A DNA stretch of 41,808 nt from Paracoccaceae bacterium (GCA_020832655.1 JAFIEF010000114.1:1-41808); one strand, 5' to 3'. Shown: positions 8,705 through 17,186, counted from the stretch's first letter. Notes: a model not told the origin generated them from the sequence alone. Made by a program: numbers and translations.

Positions 8705-8733
8705 CCCATCCCGATAATCCGAGGAGACACGAC

Positions 8734-9690
8734 ATGGCACGAGCCCAGGGGGCGCGGGCGCAGATGGCGCTTGCGTTCGAGACCACATATGGCACCCCGC
8801 CCACCAGCGGCTACACCCGAATGCCCTTTGCCAGCGCCACGCTGGGGGCCGAGCAGCCGCTGCTGAACAGCGAGCTTCTGGGCTATGGCCGCGATCCGCT
8901 GGCACCGATCAAGGATGCGCTGACCGCAGATGGCAATGTCGTCGTGCCGATCGACGCGCAGGCCTTCGGGTTCTGGCTGAAGGCCGCCTTTGGCAACCCG
9001 ACCACCACTGGCGCGGAAGCCCCCTACAGTCACGAATTCCAGTCCGGCGCATGGGTACTGCCGTCAATGTCCATAGAGACCGGCATGCCCGAGGTACCGC
9101 GCTATGCGATGTATGCAGGCTGCGTGCTCGACACGCTGAACTGGCAGATGCAGCGCTCCGGCTTGCTGACCGCAACCGCGAGCCTGGTCGCACAGGGCGA
9201 AACCATCGGGACGACCACTGCGGCGTTCGGCGCGCCCACCGAACCACCGGCCACGTTTGATCTGCAGCGGTTTGGCCATTTCAACGGATCGATCAAACGC
9301 AACGGGACAGCGCTGGGCAATGTGGTTTCAGCCGAGATCACCTATGCCAACAACCTCGACCGGATCGAGACCATCCGCGCCGATGGGCGAATTGACGGCG
9401 CGGACCCATCGATCGCGGCGCTGACTGGCCGGATCGAGGTCCGCTTCGCCGACCAGACGCTTGTGACGCAAGCCATCAATGGTGATCCTTGTGCAATGGA
9501 ATTCGCCTATGTCCTGCCCTCGGGCGAGAGTTTCACCTTTGTGGTGCACGCGGTCTATCTACCCCGCCCGCGTATCGAGATCGCCGGACCGCAGGGTGTG
9601 CAGGCGACATTTGACTGGCAGGCGGCGCGCGACGAAGTGCTGGAGCGGATGTGCACTGCCACGCTGATCAATGGAAGGGAAGCCTACTGA
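8734..9690 (+). CDS. Major tail tube protein
   Basis: The 318-residue product is beta-rich and begins ARAQGARAQMALAFETTYG, the start of tail tube proteins of lambda-like rhodobacterial phages. It contains AEITYANNLDRIETIRADGR and a C-terminal domain (FTFVVHAVYLPRPRIEIAGP) consistent with the tube fold. The tube forms the DNA conduit of the non-contractile tail. The order (terminator, tube, chaperone, tape measure) supports the call. Good Shine-Dalgarno GAGGAG upstream of ATG 8734. The stop overlaps the next start as TGATG. Confidence 0.88.
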   Translation: MARAQGARAQMALAFETTYGTPPTSGYTRMPFASATLGAEQPLLNSELLGYGRDPLAPIKDALTADGNVVVPIDAQAFGFWLKAAFGNPTTTGAEAPYSHEFQSGAWVLPSMSIETGMPEVPRYAMYAGCVLDTLNWQMQRSGLLTATASLVAQGETIGTTTAAFGAPTEPPATFDLQRFGHFNGSIKRNGTALGNVVSAEITYANNLDRIETIRADGRIDGADPSIAALTGRIEVRFADQTLVTQAINGDPCAMEFAYVLPSGESFTFVVHAVYLPRPRIEIAGPQGVQATFDWQAARDEVLERMCTATLINGREAY

Positions 9691-10127
9691 TGCTGACTCT
9701 GGACCTGACGAATGAACCGCGCTGGCTCGACCTGCTGCCCGGTGTGCGGCTGAAGCTGCGCCCGCTGACCACAGCGCTCATGGTCTCCGCGCGCGCCGAC
9801 CCGACCGTCGAGGTACTGCCGCTGGACGCCACGACCGAGCAATTGGCGCTGGCCATGGCCAAGGCTGTGGCGCGTCTGGCGATCCTCGAGTGGGAGGGCA
9901 TCGGTGATTCTGACGGCAACCCGGTCGGTGTGACGCCCGAAGGCATCGACGCGCTCCTCGAAATCTGGCCCGCCTTCGAGGCGTTCCAGGGGGTCTATGT
10001 CGCCAAGGGGCTGTTGCTGGAACAGGAAAAAAACGTCTCACCGCCCTCGCCGACTGGTCTTACGGCGGGGGCGAGGGCTATTGCGAAGCCTGCCAAACTG
10101 CGTGCCCGGACTGCCCCGCAAGGCTGA
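9690..10127 (+). CDS. Tail assembly chaperone, short form (gpG-like)
   Basis: A 145-residue protein lies between tail tube and tape measure, the place of gpG in lambda. ATG 9690 has a strong GGAAGGG upstream and overlaps the tube stop. The body is acidic and helical (TEQLALAMAKAVARLAILEW; IDALLEIWPAFEAFQGVYVA). The last 30 residues (after EQEKN) are low-complexity and basic, as expected if they are only the zero-frame tail beyond a frameshift site. The protein is thought to coat the tape measure during tail assembly. Confidence 0.82.
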   Translation: MLTLDLTNEPRWLDLLPGVRLKLRPLTTALMVSARADPTVEVLPLDATTEQLALAMAKAVARLAILEWEGIGDSDGNPVGVTPEGIDALLEIWPAFEAFQGVYVAKGLLLEQEKNVSPPSPTGLTAGARAIAKPAKLRARTAPQG

Positions 10128-10354
10128 ACCGACCGCTGACCTGGGAGGGGGCGCAGGTCTGGGACCTCGCTCAACGCCTCGGCGGCCAGCTCCGCATCCT
10201 GCCCGGCGCGGTGATTGGCTGGGACATGGGCGCGGCCCTCAGCCTGGGGCGTGCGCTGAGCGTCCCGCCTCTCGCCATGGCCGAGTTCCTGCCGCCCATC
10301 GAGGCGGTGATGGTGCGCAAGATCAACGAAACCCTCGCCGCCGAGCGCGGCTGA
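9690..10354 (+). CDS. Tail assembly chaperone, long form made by -1 frameshift (gpGT-like)
   Basis: Read as 9690-10034 joined to 10034-10354, this gives 221 residues. The frameshift extension of 106 residues starts RLTALADWSYGGGEGYCEAC and ends NETLAAERG, with TGA at 10352. It has no suitable start of its own, fills the otherwise empty 230 bp before the tape measure gene, and has a protein-like sequence. It carries four closely spaced cysteines, C-x2-C-x3-C-x2-C. In lambda the matching G-T fusion joins tape measure to tube subunits during assembly; that role is inferred here. Confidence 0.82.
10028..10078 (+). promoter_or_regulatory. Programmed -1 ribosomal frameshift signal
   Basis: The slippery heptamer A AAA AAC occupies 10028-10034 in the correct phase of the chaperone frame (codons AAA, AAC). 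Eight bases later a perfect 9-bp GC-rich stem begins: GCCCTCGCC at 10043-10051 pairs with GGCGAGGGC at 10070-10078 around an 18-base loop. A shorter alternative stem, CCGCC with GGCGG, overlaps it. Heptamer, spacer and stem are all of the canonical form. Confidence 0.85.
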
Positions 10355-10375
10355 TACTTCAGCGAGGCAAATCCG

Positions 10376-12562
10376 ATGACGGAGAAGCGTGTCAGCGTCC
10401 GCCTCGCGGCGACGGGCGGCCGGCAGGTGCGTGCCGAACTGGAAGGTGTCGGCGAAGCGGGTGCCCGCGGCTTCGGGCGCCTGTCGCGCGAGATGGAGCT
10501 GGCCAATACCCGGCTTGCTGCCTTCGCGCGTCGGGCGCGGATCGCGGCGGCGGCAGCAGCCGGGGCACTGGCAGCGGCGGCCACGGCGATGATCCGCTCT
10601 GGCCTCTCAAGCGTCGATGCGCAGGCCAAGCTTGCCGCATCATTGGACACGACTGTCGCCAGTATTCAGGTGCTGGAACGCGCAGGCGATCTGGCAGGCG
10701 TGTCGATGGGTCAGGTCGAACAGGCGACGATCCAGCTGACCCGGCGGTTGTCGCAAGCAGCCTCAGGGACCGGCCCTGCGGTCGAGGCGCTGCGTCGCTT
10801 GCGGCTCTCGGCGGAAGACCTGCAGCGCCTGCCGCTCGATGCGCGCATCGCCGCTATTCAAGATGCGCTGGGCCAGTTTGTTCCCGAAGCCGAACGCGCG
10901 GCTGTCGCCTCGCAACTCTTTGGCGACCGCGCAGCACTGGTCTTTGGCCGCATCGACAGCGCCACCTTGCGTCAGGCGACACAGGATGTGCACGATTTCG
11001 GTGTTGTGGTGTCCGATCAGGATGCCGCGCAGATCGAGCGGACGAATGATGCGATCTCGCGGCTGGGCCTGATCTGGCGCGGGCTCGCGAACCAGCTGGC
11101 TGTGGCCGCAGCCCCTGCGCTGGAATCTGTCGCCAATGCCATGGCCGCTGTCGCGCGCACCACCGGGCCGCTCGGCATGGCAATCCGGGGCCTCTTTGAC
11201 AATCTCGGCCGTCTGGTCAGCATCGCAGGCACTTTTGTCGCCTTCATGGCCGGGCGCTGGGTTGCCGGGCTGGCGGCAGCAGCACTTTCCGTGCGCGGCC
11301 TCGCCATGGCTCTGGTCTTCCTGCGCGGGGCGCTCATTCGCACGGGTATTGGCGCGCTGATCGTCGGCGCAGGCGAGCTGGTCTATCAGTTCGGGCGGCT
11401 GGTCTCTGGTGCTGGCGGGTTTGGCGCAGCGCTGGAGCTGATGGGCACTGTCGCGCGCGCTGTCTGGGACGGCATGGCGACATCCATGTCGGCATTCGGC
11501 GACCGGTTCCGCGCCATGCGGGCCGATATCGAAAGCCTCTGGCTGCGGCTGATGCGTTTCCTTGGCCAGACATGGGCGGATTTCCTGAGCCGAATTGCGC
11601 CGGGGTTTAATCAGATTGCCGATGTGATTGGCGCGGGCTTCCAGATCGATGCGCTGGGCATGCAGGCGTGGGTGTCGAGTTTTGATGCCGGCATTCTGCG
11701 CGCCGAGCGATCTGCCGAGGGCTTTCGCGCACGGGCGGACGCGACACTCGCCAGTGCCTTTGACGGTGCGCGCGCCGCCATGGATGTGCTGCTGGCGGCC
11801 GTGCGTGGGTCGAGTGACGAAAGCGCAGATGCGCTGGACGCCGCTACAGATGGCGTGCAGCGCATGTCAGAAGCACTGGATCAGGCCGAAGCAGCGGCGG
11901 GGCGCGCAGGCAGCGCCGGGCGTCAGGCGGGAGCGGAAATAGCCAGCGGAACGACAATTGCCCTGACCGGCTGGGTAGCCGTCACAGCTGCCTTGTCCGA
12001 GTACGCCGACAAGGCGCGCGACATCGGCGCGGATATCGGTCAGGCACTGGTCGGGGCCTTCGGGTCCGCCGAGACCGCCGTCGCCGACTTCGTGCGCAAG
12101 GGCAAGCTCGACTTCCGGGATCTGGTCACCTCAATGATCGCTGATCTCGCCCGGTTGGCAGCCCGGCGCTTCATCCTTGGCCCGCTGGCGGGGTTGGTGT
12201 CCGGGGTGCTGGGAGGTGGAGGTGGGCTGTTTGCCAATGTGCTGCACACAGGCGGCATGGTCGGGGCTCCGGGGCCCGGGCGCATGGTGCCAGCCATGGC
12301 CTTCGCGGGCGCGCAACGCATGCATTCTGGCGGCTGGCCCGGGTTAAAACCGGATGAAGTCCCAGCGATCCTGCAGCGCGGCGAGCGGGTGCTCTCGCGC
12401 CGGGAAGTGGCTGGCTATGGCGCGGACGGGCGGCGCAGCGATGGCGCAACCACGGTCAATGTCACCATCATGACCCGCGATGCCGAAAGCTTCCGGCAAT
12501 CGCGCACGCAAGTGGCCAGCGATATCGCCCGCGCGGTGTCCATGGGGCGGCGCGGCATGTAA
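10376..12562 (+). CDS. Tail tape measure protein
   Basis: The 728-residue tape measure sets tail length and later exits ahead of the DNA. It is Ala-rich and helical, with hydrophobic segments at about residues 55-73 and 280-345 (VSIAGTFVAFMAGRWVAGLA), which may insert in the host membrane. The C-terminus (FRDLVTSMIADLARLAARR, then Gly-rich HTGGMVGAPGPGR and FQ-like repeats) is that of lambda gpH/TIGR01541-type tape measures. It follows the frameshifted chaperone, as expected. GAGG lies 10 bp before ATG 10376. The length implies a tail of roughly 110 nm by the usual 1.5 Å per residue rule. Confidence 0.92.
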   Translation: MTEKRVSVRLAATGGRQVRAELEGVGEAGARGFGRLSREMELANTRLAAFARRARIAAAAAAGALAAAATAMIRSGLSSVDAQAKLAASLDTTVASIQVLERAGDLAGVSMGQVEQATIQLTRRLSQAASGTGPAVEALRRLRLSAEDLQRLPLDARIAAIQDALGQFVPEAERAAVASQLFGDRAALVFGRIDSATLRQATQDVHDFGVVVSDQDAAQIERTNDAISRLGLIWRGLANQLAVAAAPALESVANAMAAVARTTGPLGMAIRGLFDNLGRLVSIAGTFVAFMAGRWVAGLAAAALSVRGLAMALVFLRGALIRTGIGALIVGAGELVYQFGRLVSGAGGFGAALELMGTVARAVWDGMATSMSAFGDRFRAMRADIESLWLRLMRFLGQTWADFLSRIAPGFNQIADVIGAGFQIDALGMQAWVSSFDAGILRAERSAEGFRARADATLASAFDGARAAMDVLLAAVRGSSDESADALDAATDGVQRMSEALDQAEAAAGRAGSAGRQAGAEIASGTTIALTGWVAVTAALSEYADKARDIGADIGQALVGAFGSAETAVADFVRKGKLDFRDLVTSMIADLARLAARRFILGPLAGLVSGVLGGGGGLFANVLHTGGMVGAPGPGRMVPAMAFAGAQRMHSGGWPGLKPDEVPAILQRGERVLSRREVAGYGADGRRSDGATTVNVTIMTRDAESFRQSRTQVASDIARAVSMGRRGM

Positions 12563-12621
12563 TCCGCACGCCCTGTTCCCGTCCAGTCAGCCCAAAAGCC
12601 AAAGACAAGGAAGCCCGCAGA

Positions 12622-15405
12622 ATGGCGTTTCACGAGGTCCGGTTTCCGGATGCGATCAGCCGTGGCGCACGCGGCGGGCCGGAACGGCGCACGCAGGTGG
12701 TCGAGCTGACCTCGGGCGATGAGGAGCGCAATGCCAGCTGGGCCAATTCGCGGCGGCGCTATGATGTCGCTTACGGCATCCGCCGTGCCGATGATCTGGC
12801 CGCAGTGGTGGCCTTCTTTGAAGCGCGCAATGGACGCCTGCACGGGTTTCGCTTCAAGGATTGGGGGGATTACAAATCCTGCCTGCCCTCGCAGGCGCCC
12901 ACGCCGCTCGATCAGGTGATTGGCACAGGCGACGGGGTGAGCCGCCAGTTCCTGCTGGTCAAGCATTATGCCTCAGGCGCGCAATCCTGGACGCGGGAGA
13001 TCAGGAAACCCGTGGCAAGCAGCACCCGCATCGCGCTGGACGGCGCGGAGATGGAGACCGGCTGGTCCGTCGATGCCTTGAGCGGGCTTGTCACCTTTGA
13101 TGCAGCCCCGGCAGCAGGCATGGAGATCACAGCAGGCTTCGAATTCGATGTGCCGGTGCGCTTCGACACCGACATGCTCGATGTCACGCTTGATATCGAG
13201 CGCCTGGGCTCGATCGTGTCGATCCCGCTGATCGAGCTGCGCCTGCCGCCGCCCGAGTTGCTGCCCGACCCCGATATCTTCACATGGGAGGATGTCTTTG
13301 CCGATCACAGCGCCTGGTCCGGTGGAGAGGACTGGACAGGCTGGGGTATCAGCGACCAGCAGCCTGCCGAAGCGCCGCTCGAGTTCTTCCTGCGCCATGT
13401 CCTGCCTGCGCTCCAGCCCGATGGCGCGCATATCCTGCTGCAAAGCCCCACAGGTGCCCTGCATCTGCGCGGCCGCCTGCAGCCGCCCCCGCGCTCTGTC
13501 CTGACCAACTGGACGCTCGATCTGGCCGATACGCGGGTCGAGCGCGGCAAGTCCGGCACTTTCTGGGGCCAGATCCATCTCTGGGGCGAGGTGATCGAGG
13601 CCCCTCTGGCCGCCTCACCCATTATCGGGGTCGATGCCTTTGTCGGCGAGACTGAACTGACGCTGAGCGACAATGCGGCTGCGGCCGAGTTCCTCGCTGT
13701 GGCCGGGCCCGGATCGATCGCCATGGTGCGCACCAACAAGACTGCGCCGAACTACCACCCGCCCGAAAGCCGCGAAGTGATCTATATCACCGCGATCACG
13801 GATCGGACCCTGACCCTCGCGCGTCCACTCAGCATCGATGTGCCCATCGAGAACCCACCCCTGCCGGGCGAGGAGAATGATTTCTCCACAGTCACCCTGC
13901 TGCAGGGCACGCTTCTGGCCGCCGATGCCGAGGAAGGGGCAACAGAGATCACCATGATCGATGCCACGGGCATCGCCCCCGGTGACTGGGTCTATCTGTC
14001 GACTGCCGAAATCCCCACACCCGATGGCAATCAGTTTGCCGCCACACTGGGGATGCTGCTGGACCCGAGCCAGCCTTTCGGCGACATCCTGATCAATGAG
14101 GAAATCCACTGCGTCACCGCTGTCTCGGGCAATGTGCTCACGCTGGCCGAGCCGCTGGGCAAGAACAAGCTGGTGGCCTGGAACGCGGCCTGCGTGAAGA
14201 TCGACCCGATCGAGGCCGCCACCATTCGTGGCGGGCGCTTCGTGGGCCAGGAAGAGCATGGCGGGGCCAATGCCTGGGAGCACCAGTATCTCTGGGCGCG
14301 CTATTGCGTGGGCTGCACGATCAGCGACGCGCAATTCGACACGGATCCCGCCCGCGGCCCGGCGCAGCGCCGGATCGGTCAGGCGGTGCGCTGCGACACA
14401 GGGGCGGCCAATCTGATCACGGGCCTGACCATTGGTCAGGGTGGCAGCGTTCTGGCCGGCGAAGGCTATGGTGTTTCGCTGCGCCGGGGCGAGCGCAACA
14501 CAATTGTCTCGCATTCCGACATCGAGAAATGCCGCCACAGTGTCGAGCTGTGGAGCACCACGGCGGGCTGCATCGTCGAGCATAACATTGTGCGCGACGA
14601 TAGCTCGAGCAGTCTTGATACCCATGGCAGCTGGAACAAGGGGGTGATCATCCGCCACAACACCATCTCGAATGATGGGCTACTCCTCTCACCCGATCTG
14701 GGCGGGATGCCTGATGCGATCCGGATCGGCAACAACCGCTTCTGGCTGGATGAGGATATCCAGGTGCTGGACAATATCGTCACCGGCTATCGCGGCACGG
14801 CAGTCAGCGTCGTGCCGGGCTCGCGCAGGGTCACAGTCGATGGGCTGGTGTGCACAGATGTTGACCGGGTGCTGCAGATCACCCGCAACTGGCGTCATCC
14901 CGCGCTCTTTTGCGAGGATGTGGTGGTGCGCCGCGTCACGGCTGATGACATCCGCGACCGGCTGTCCGAGGTCAGCAACAGCTCGGGCGGCGTGGTGGTG
15001 CGCGGGCTGACACTCGAGGACTGGGTGGTGGGCGGCAGCGGGCTTGGCACCGCCAACCTGCCGGGCATCCTGAACTTCCGGCTCCTCTGGGTCGAGGATC
15101 TGGTGCTGGACCGCATCCGGCTCGAGGCGATCCACACCCAGCAGTTCCACTATGCCTGGCATTTCGAGGATGTGGCGGGGCTGAGCATCATCGACTGTTT
15201 CCAGCAGGGTGGCCAGCGCGGCATCCGCGCCACCCGCACCACGGGCATCACCGGCACGATCACCATGAACGGCCTGACCGCCAACACGCCGCATGTCTTC
15301 CGCCAGATCAGTTCAGGCGCAGGTGCGCTCAGCGTCACCCATGATGCGAGCTACACCCCGGTGATCGATGCTGCCGATGTCGTGGTCACGCTGATTCCGG
15401 CGTGA
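12622..15405 (+). CDS. DUF2460 (GTA gp12-like) distal tail protein fused to a beta-helix domain
   Basis: Residues 1-about 205 match DUF2460/TIGR02217, the GTA distal tail protein (FHEVRFPDAISRGARGGPER; YDVAYGIRRADDL; HGFRFKDWGDY). That family normally ends near residue 210. Here 700 more residues follow. From about 525 to 900 there are repeated short turns (RGGRFVGQ, NTIVSHSDIEKCRHSVEL, CIVEHNIVRDDS, IQVLDNIVTGYRG) typical of a right-handed parallel beta-helix as in pectate lyases and tailspikes. The protein probably sits at the tail tip and also contacts or digests host surface polysaccharide; this is inference, and no catalytic residues were assigned. Confidence 0.88.
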   Translation: MAFHEVRFPDAISRGARGGPERRTQVVELTSGDEERNASWANSRRRYDVAYGIRRADDLAAVVAFFEARNGRLHGFRFKDWGDYKSCLPSQAPTPLDQVIGTGDGVSRQFLLVKHYASGAQSWTREIRKPVASSTRIALDGAEMETGWSVDALSGLVTFDAAPAAGMEITAGFEFDVPVRFDTDMLDVTLDIERLGSIVSIPLIELRLPPPELLPDPDIFTWEDVFADHSAWSGGEDWTGWGISDQQPAEAPLEFFLRHVLPALQPDGAHILLQSPTGALHLRGRLQPPPRSVLTNWTLDLADTRVERGKSGTFWGQIHLWGEVIEAPLAASPIIGVDAFVGETELTLSDNAAAAEFLAVAGPGSIAMVRTNKTAPNYHPPESREVIYITAITDRTLTLARPLSIDVPIENPPLPGEENDFSTVTLLQGTLLAADAEEGATEITMIDATGIAPGDWVYLSTAEIPTPDGNQFAATLGMLLDPSQPFGDILINEEIHCVTAVSGNVLTLAEPLGKNKLVAWNAACVKIDPIEAATIRGGRFVGQEEHGGANAWEHQYLWARYCVGCTISDAQFDTDPARGPAQRRIGQAVRCDTGAANLITGLTIGQGGSVLAGEGYGVSLRRGERNTIVSHSDIEKCRHSVELWSTTAGCIVEHNIVRDDSSSSLDTHGSWNKGVIIRHNTISNDGLLLSPDLGGMPDAIRIGNNRFWLDEDIQVLDNIVTGYRGTAVSVVPGSRRVTVDGLVCTDVDRVLQITRNWRHPALFCEDVVVRRVTADDIRDRLSEVSNSSGGVVVRGLTLEDWVVGGSGLGTANLPGILNFRLLWVEDLVLDRIRLEAIHTQQFHYAWHFEDVAGLSIIDCFQQGGQRGIRATRTTGITGTITMNGLTANTPHVFRQISSGAGALSVTHDASYTPVIDAADVVVTLIPA

Positions 15406-15606
15406 GGGGGGGCGCAGGCGCGAGCGGGGGAAAGTGCGTCGCGACTGTGACCGCGATCAGGAACGAGGAGCATCTGTCAGCCGCAGTGCGGGCTGGTGTT
15501 CGCCAACTGGTGCGAAATGCCCTGACTGCATCAGGTTGCGATGGTCGTGATGGATTTGGCTTGATCGGCAGTTCTGCGGGACGGAGCGGTCGGTCGCTGT
15601 TATGTC

Positions 15607-16293
15607 TTAGAGCGAGCCCTCAACTTCTGAAAATATAGGCAGGTTATCCCAAAATTTATCATAGTATTTCGACTGCGAAGCAACTCGATCATGAAAATCT
15701 GGACTAAGCCTTTCTTTCAAATACACGAAGCGATTGCTCAATTCGATCGTCTGTCTCGAAAATTCGAGGAGTGAGTTGACGGTCAGGCCATCCACGTCAA
15801 AAAATGAATCCTCTCTCGCGGCTTTCTCTCGGTCCTTACTGCTCTTTATCAGGTGGGAATAGTGCTCGGTCCGGAGGACTCGGATTTGCTTCCGAATTTC
15901 AGATGCCCCCACAGCTTCAACGTCACCGGATAAGTCGCATAGATATCCCTTGAATTCGTCAGCATCTCGCTCGATGCAGTTTGTCGCAAAGAATTCGCGA
16001 TGTCTTTCGACTATTTTGTCTATAGCGCGCTCAGCGTGAATTATCGCAGTAGGAAGCGATTGGCAGTCATCATTTTTGTCCCAATGACGGCTGCAAAACA
16101 GAACTAATCCAGTTTGCACACTGCGGATACAAAGCTCCAGAGCATGCCCTGCATAGCTATTGTTATACTTCGCATGCCGAGCCGGGTCGTCGACAATCCC
16201 CGAGAGAAAAGCATAGCAAGACAAGCCAAAGATTTGTTGCCGCTTCATGCGCTCAACGACATCATCAAATCTCTGAAGATGATCATCTGGCAT
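15607..16293 (-). CDS. Unrecognised protein, possible HEPN/AbiU2-like cargo
   Basis: A 228-residue, mostly helical protein whose family I do not recognise with certainty. ATG 16293 has a perfect GGAGG 5 bp upstream; the frame stays open to 16401 without a ribosome site. Around residues 138-150 it reads IRVLRTEHYSHLIK, with R141 and H147 giving R-x5-H, within the R-x4-6-H spacing of HEPN ribonucleases. The layout around it (helix, R...H, then SLLEFSRQTIELSNRFVYL) recalls AbiU2-type proteins. It lies downstream of the HTH-like gene on the same strand, 125 bp away, and converges on the phage tail gene. Low GC indicates transfer. A toxin or abortive-infection role is a hypothesis only. Confidence 0.6.
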   Translation of the reverse strand: MPDDHLQRFDDVVERMKRQQIFGLSCYAFLSGIVDDPARHAKYNNSYAGHALELCIRSVQTGLVLFCSRHWDKNDDCQSLPTAIIHAERAIDKIVERHREFFATNCIERDADEFKGYLCDLSGDVEAVGASEIRKQIRVLRTEHYSHLIKSSKDREKAAREDSFFDVDGLTVNSLLEFSRQTIELSNRFVYLKERLSPDFHDRVASQSKYYDKFWDNLPIFSEVEGSL

Positions 16294-16418
16294 ATTGACC
16301 TCCATCGCCCTCAAAAACCCAGCCAAAGACCTGAAATCGCAACTAAGGACTACGCTTTCTGTATGGATGACCGAACAGCGGGTCGTCCGCAATGGCCTCA
16401 TAGCTCACGCTATACCTG

Positions 16419-16889
16419 TCAGAGCCACTTTTCTAAATGCGGGTACTCAGCAACAAGCTTATCGTACAGGACGCGGAAATTGACCTGCAACTCAGCTGTA
16501 GAAAGGGCGACTAAGTCACCGGAAGTGACGTCAATCAGGTCATGTAGTAAAACCTGAGAAGCCCGCGTTCCAATGTAAAAATGTTTGCGCCCCATCACAC
16601 TCACAAACGTCTTCAGATGCAATTCATCTTCTGTTTGCCAGTAGTCCTTTTCACGAGAAATTCTCAATGCCTTAGCTGTCTGACGCGCACGAGTTAGAGG
16701 CCGAATCTTCTCAAGACGATATTCGAAAACGGAGCGTCCAGTTTCACGTTTAAAATATGCCTGTATTGCCGCTTCGTTGACATCGAACTCCCGGGAAATT
16801 GATTTCAGATCTTGAGCAGAAATCTTACTCTTCTTCCTGATAATCTCTTTCACTTCCTCTATCGCATCCCCCAAGTTTTCAAGCTTCAT
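16419..16889 (-). CDS. Unrecognised protein with AraC-like HTH, possible regulator or antitoxin
   Basis: A 156-residue protein. Residues about 22-62 (LKSISREFDVNEAAIQAYFK, then RETGRSVFEYRLEKIRP) resemble the second helix-turn-helix of AraC-type regulators, including the typical F-K...G-S...Y-R pattern. The C-terminal 70 residues are of unknown type (GDLVALSTAELQVNFRVLYD). AAGGG lies about 9 bp before ATG 16889. It is first in a two-gene - strand unit, and an imperfect palindrome lies about 50 bp upstream. It could regulate the pair and neutralise the second product, but the sequence shows only the HTH resemblance. Confidence 0.6.
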   Translation of the reverse strand: MKLENLGDAIEEVKEIIRKKSKISAQDLKSISREFDVNEAAIQAYFKRETGRSVFEYRLEKIRPLTRARQTAKALRISREKDYWQTEDELHLKTFVSVMGRKHFYIGTRASQVLLHDLIDVTSGDLVALSTAELQVNFRVLYDKLVAEYPHLEKWL

Positions 16890-16936
16890 CGCCTTATCCC
16901 TTCAGATCTGTCGGCTGACAAGTTAGATAGCTGAGT

Positions 16937-16951
16937 GTCGAATATTCCGAC
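16937..16951. promoter_or_regulatory. Near-palindrome upstream of cargo genes, candidate operator
   Basis: GTCGAATATTCCGAC reads almost the same on both strands: GTCG and CGAC arms around an AT-rich centre. It lies 48 bp before the start of the HTH-like gene, a suitable place for autoregulation. Only the symmetry is seen; binding is inferred. Confidence 0.35.
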
Positions 16952-17042
16952 CTATGTTGCAACCGCTCAGGGGCACACCGACCGCACCGCAAGGGGTAGG
17001 GTAGCTAAACTCACAAATTTTTTCGGTCACAGGATAGTCCGC

Positions 17043-17070
17043 TCAGGGCTCAATTCGACATCTGCCCTGA
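17043..17070. repeat. Inverted repeat TCAGGGC / GCCCTGA
   Basis: Two perfect 7-bp arms (17043-17049 and 17064-17070) enclose 14 bases in the non-coding DNA between the cargo genes and the DUF2163 gene. There is no T-run, so a terminator is unlikely. It may be an operator or a trace of the insertion. Confidence 0.35.
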
Positions 17071-17186
17071 CCGCACCAAGATGCTGCGCCAGCGCCCGGC
17101 ACCCGACTGACCTCGGGTGCATTTCGGTGAGTTGATGGCGCGCTGGCGACCAGCAGTGCCACCACTTCCTATCCGGAGCCCCAAAC

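Larger units (their letters stand above)
15406..17186. other. Low-GC cargo insertion between DUF2460 and DUF2163 genes
   Basis: In GTA-like tail operons these two genes are adjacent; here 1.8 kb separates them. By eye the DNA is clearly richer in A/T than the flanking phage genes. It holds two - strand genes (16889 to 15607). The first 200 bp (15406-15606) and the last 235 bp (16952-17186) hold no convincing gene, although short frames are open there. No transposase, integrase or terminal repeat was seen. Confidence 0.75.

Noticed and set aside
9997-11049. 350-codon + frame overlapping chaperone and tape measure genes
   Set aside because: Arg/Gly/Ala-rich out-of-frame translation; the -1 frame extension and the tape measure explain the region.
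15402-15638. 78-codon + frame after the DUF2460 fusion gene
   Set aside because: Gly/Ser/Arg-rich, no ribosome site beyond the overlap, no recognisable protein; runs into the convergent cargo gene.
16935-17135. 66-codon + frame in the gap before the DUF2163 gene
   Set aside because: No ribosome site, composition not protein-like, overlaps inverted repeats in a regulatory gap.
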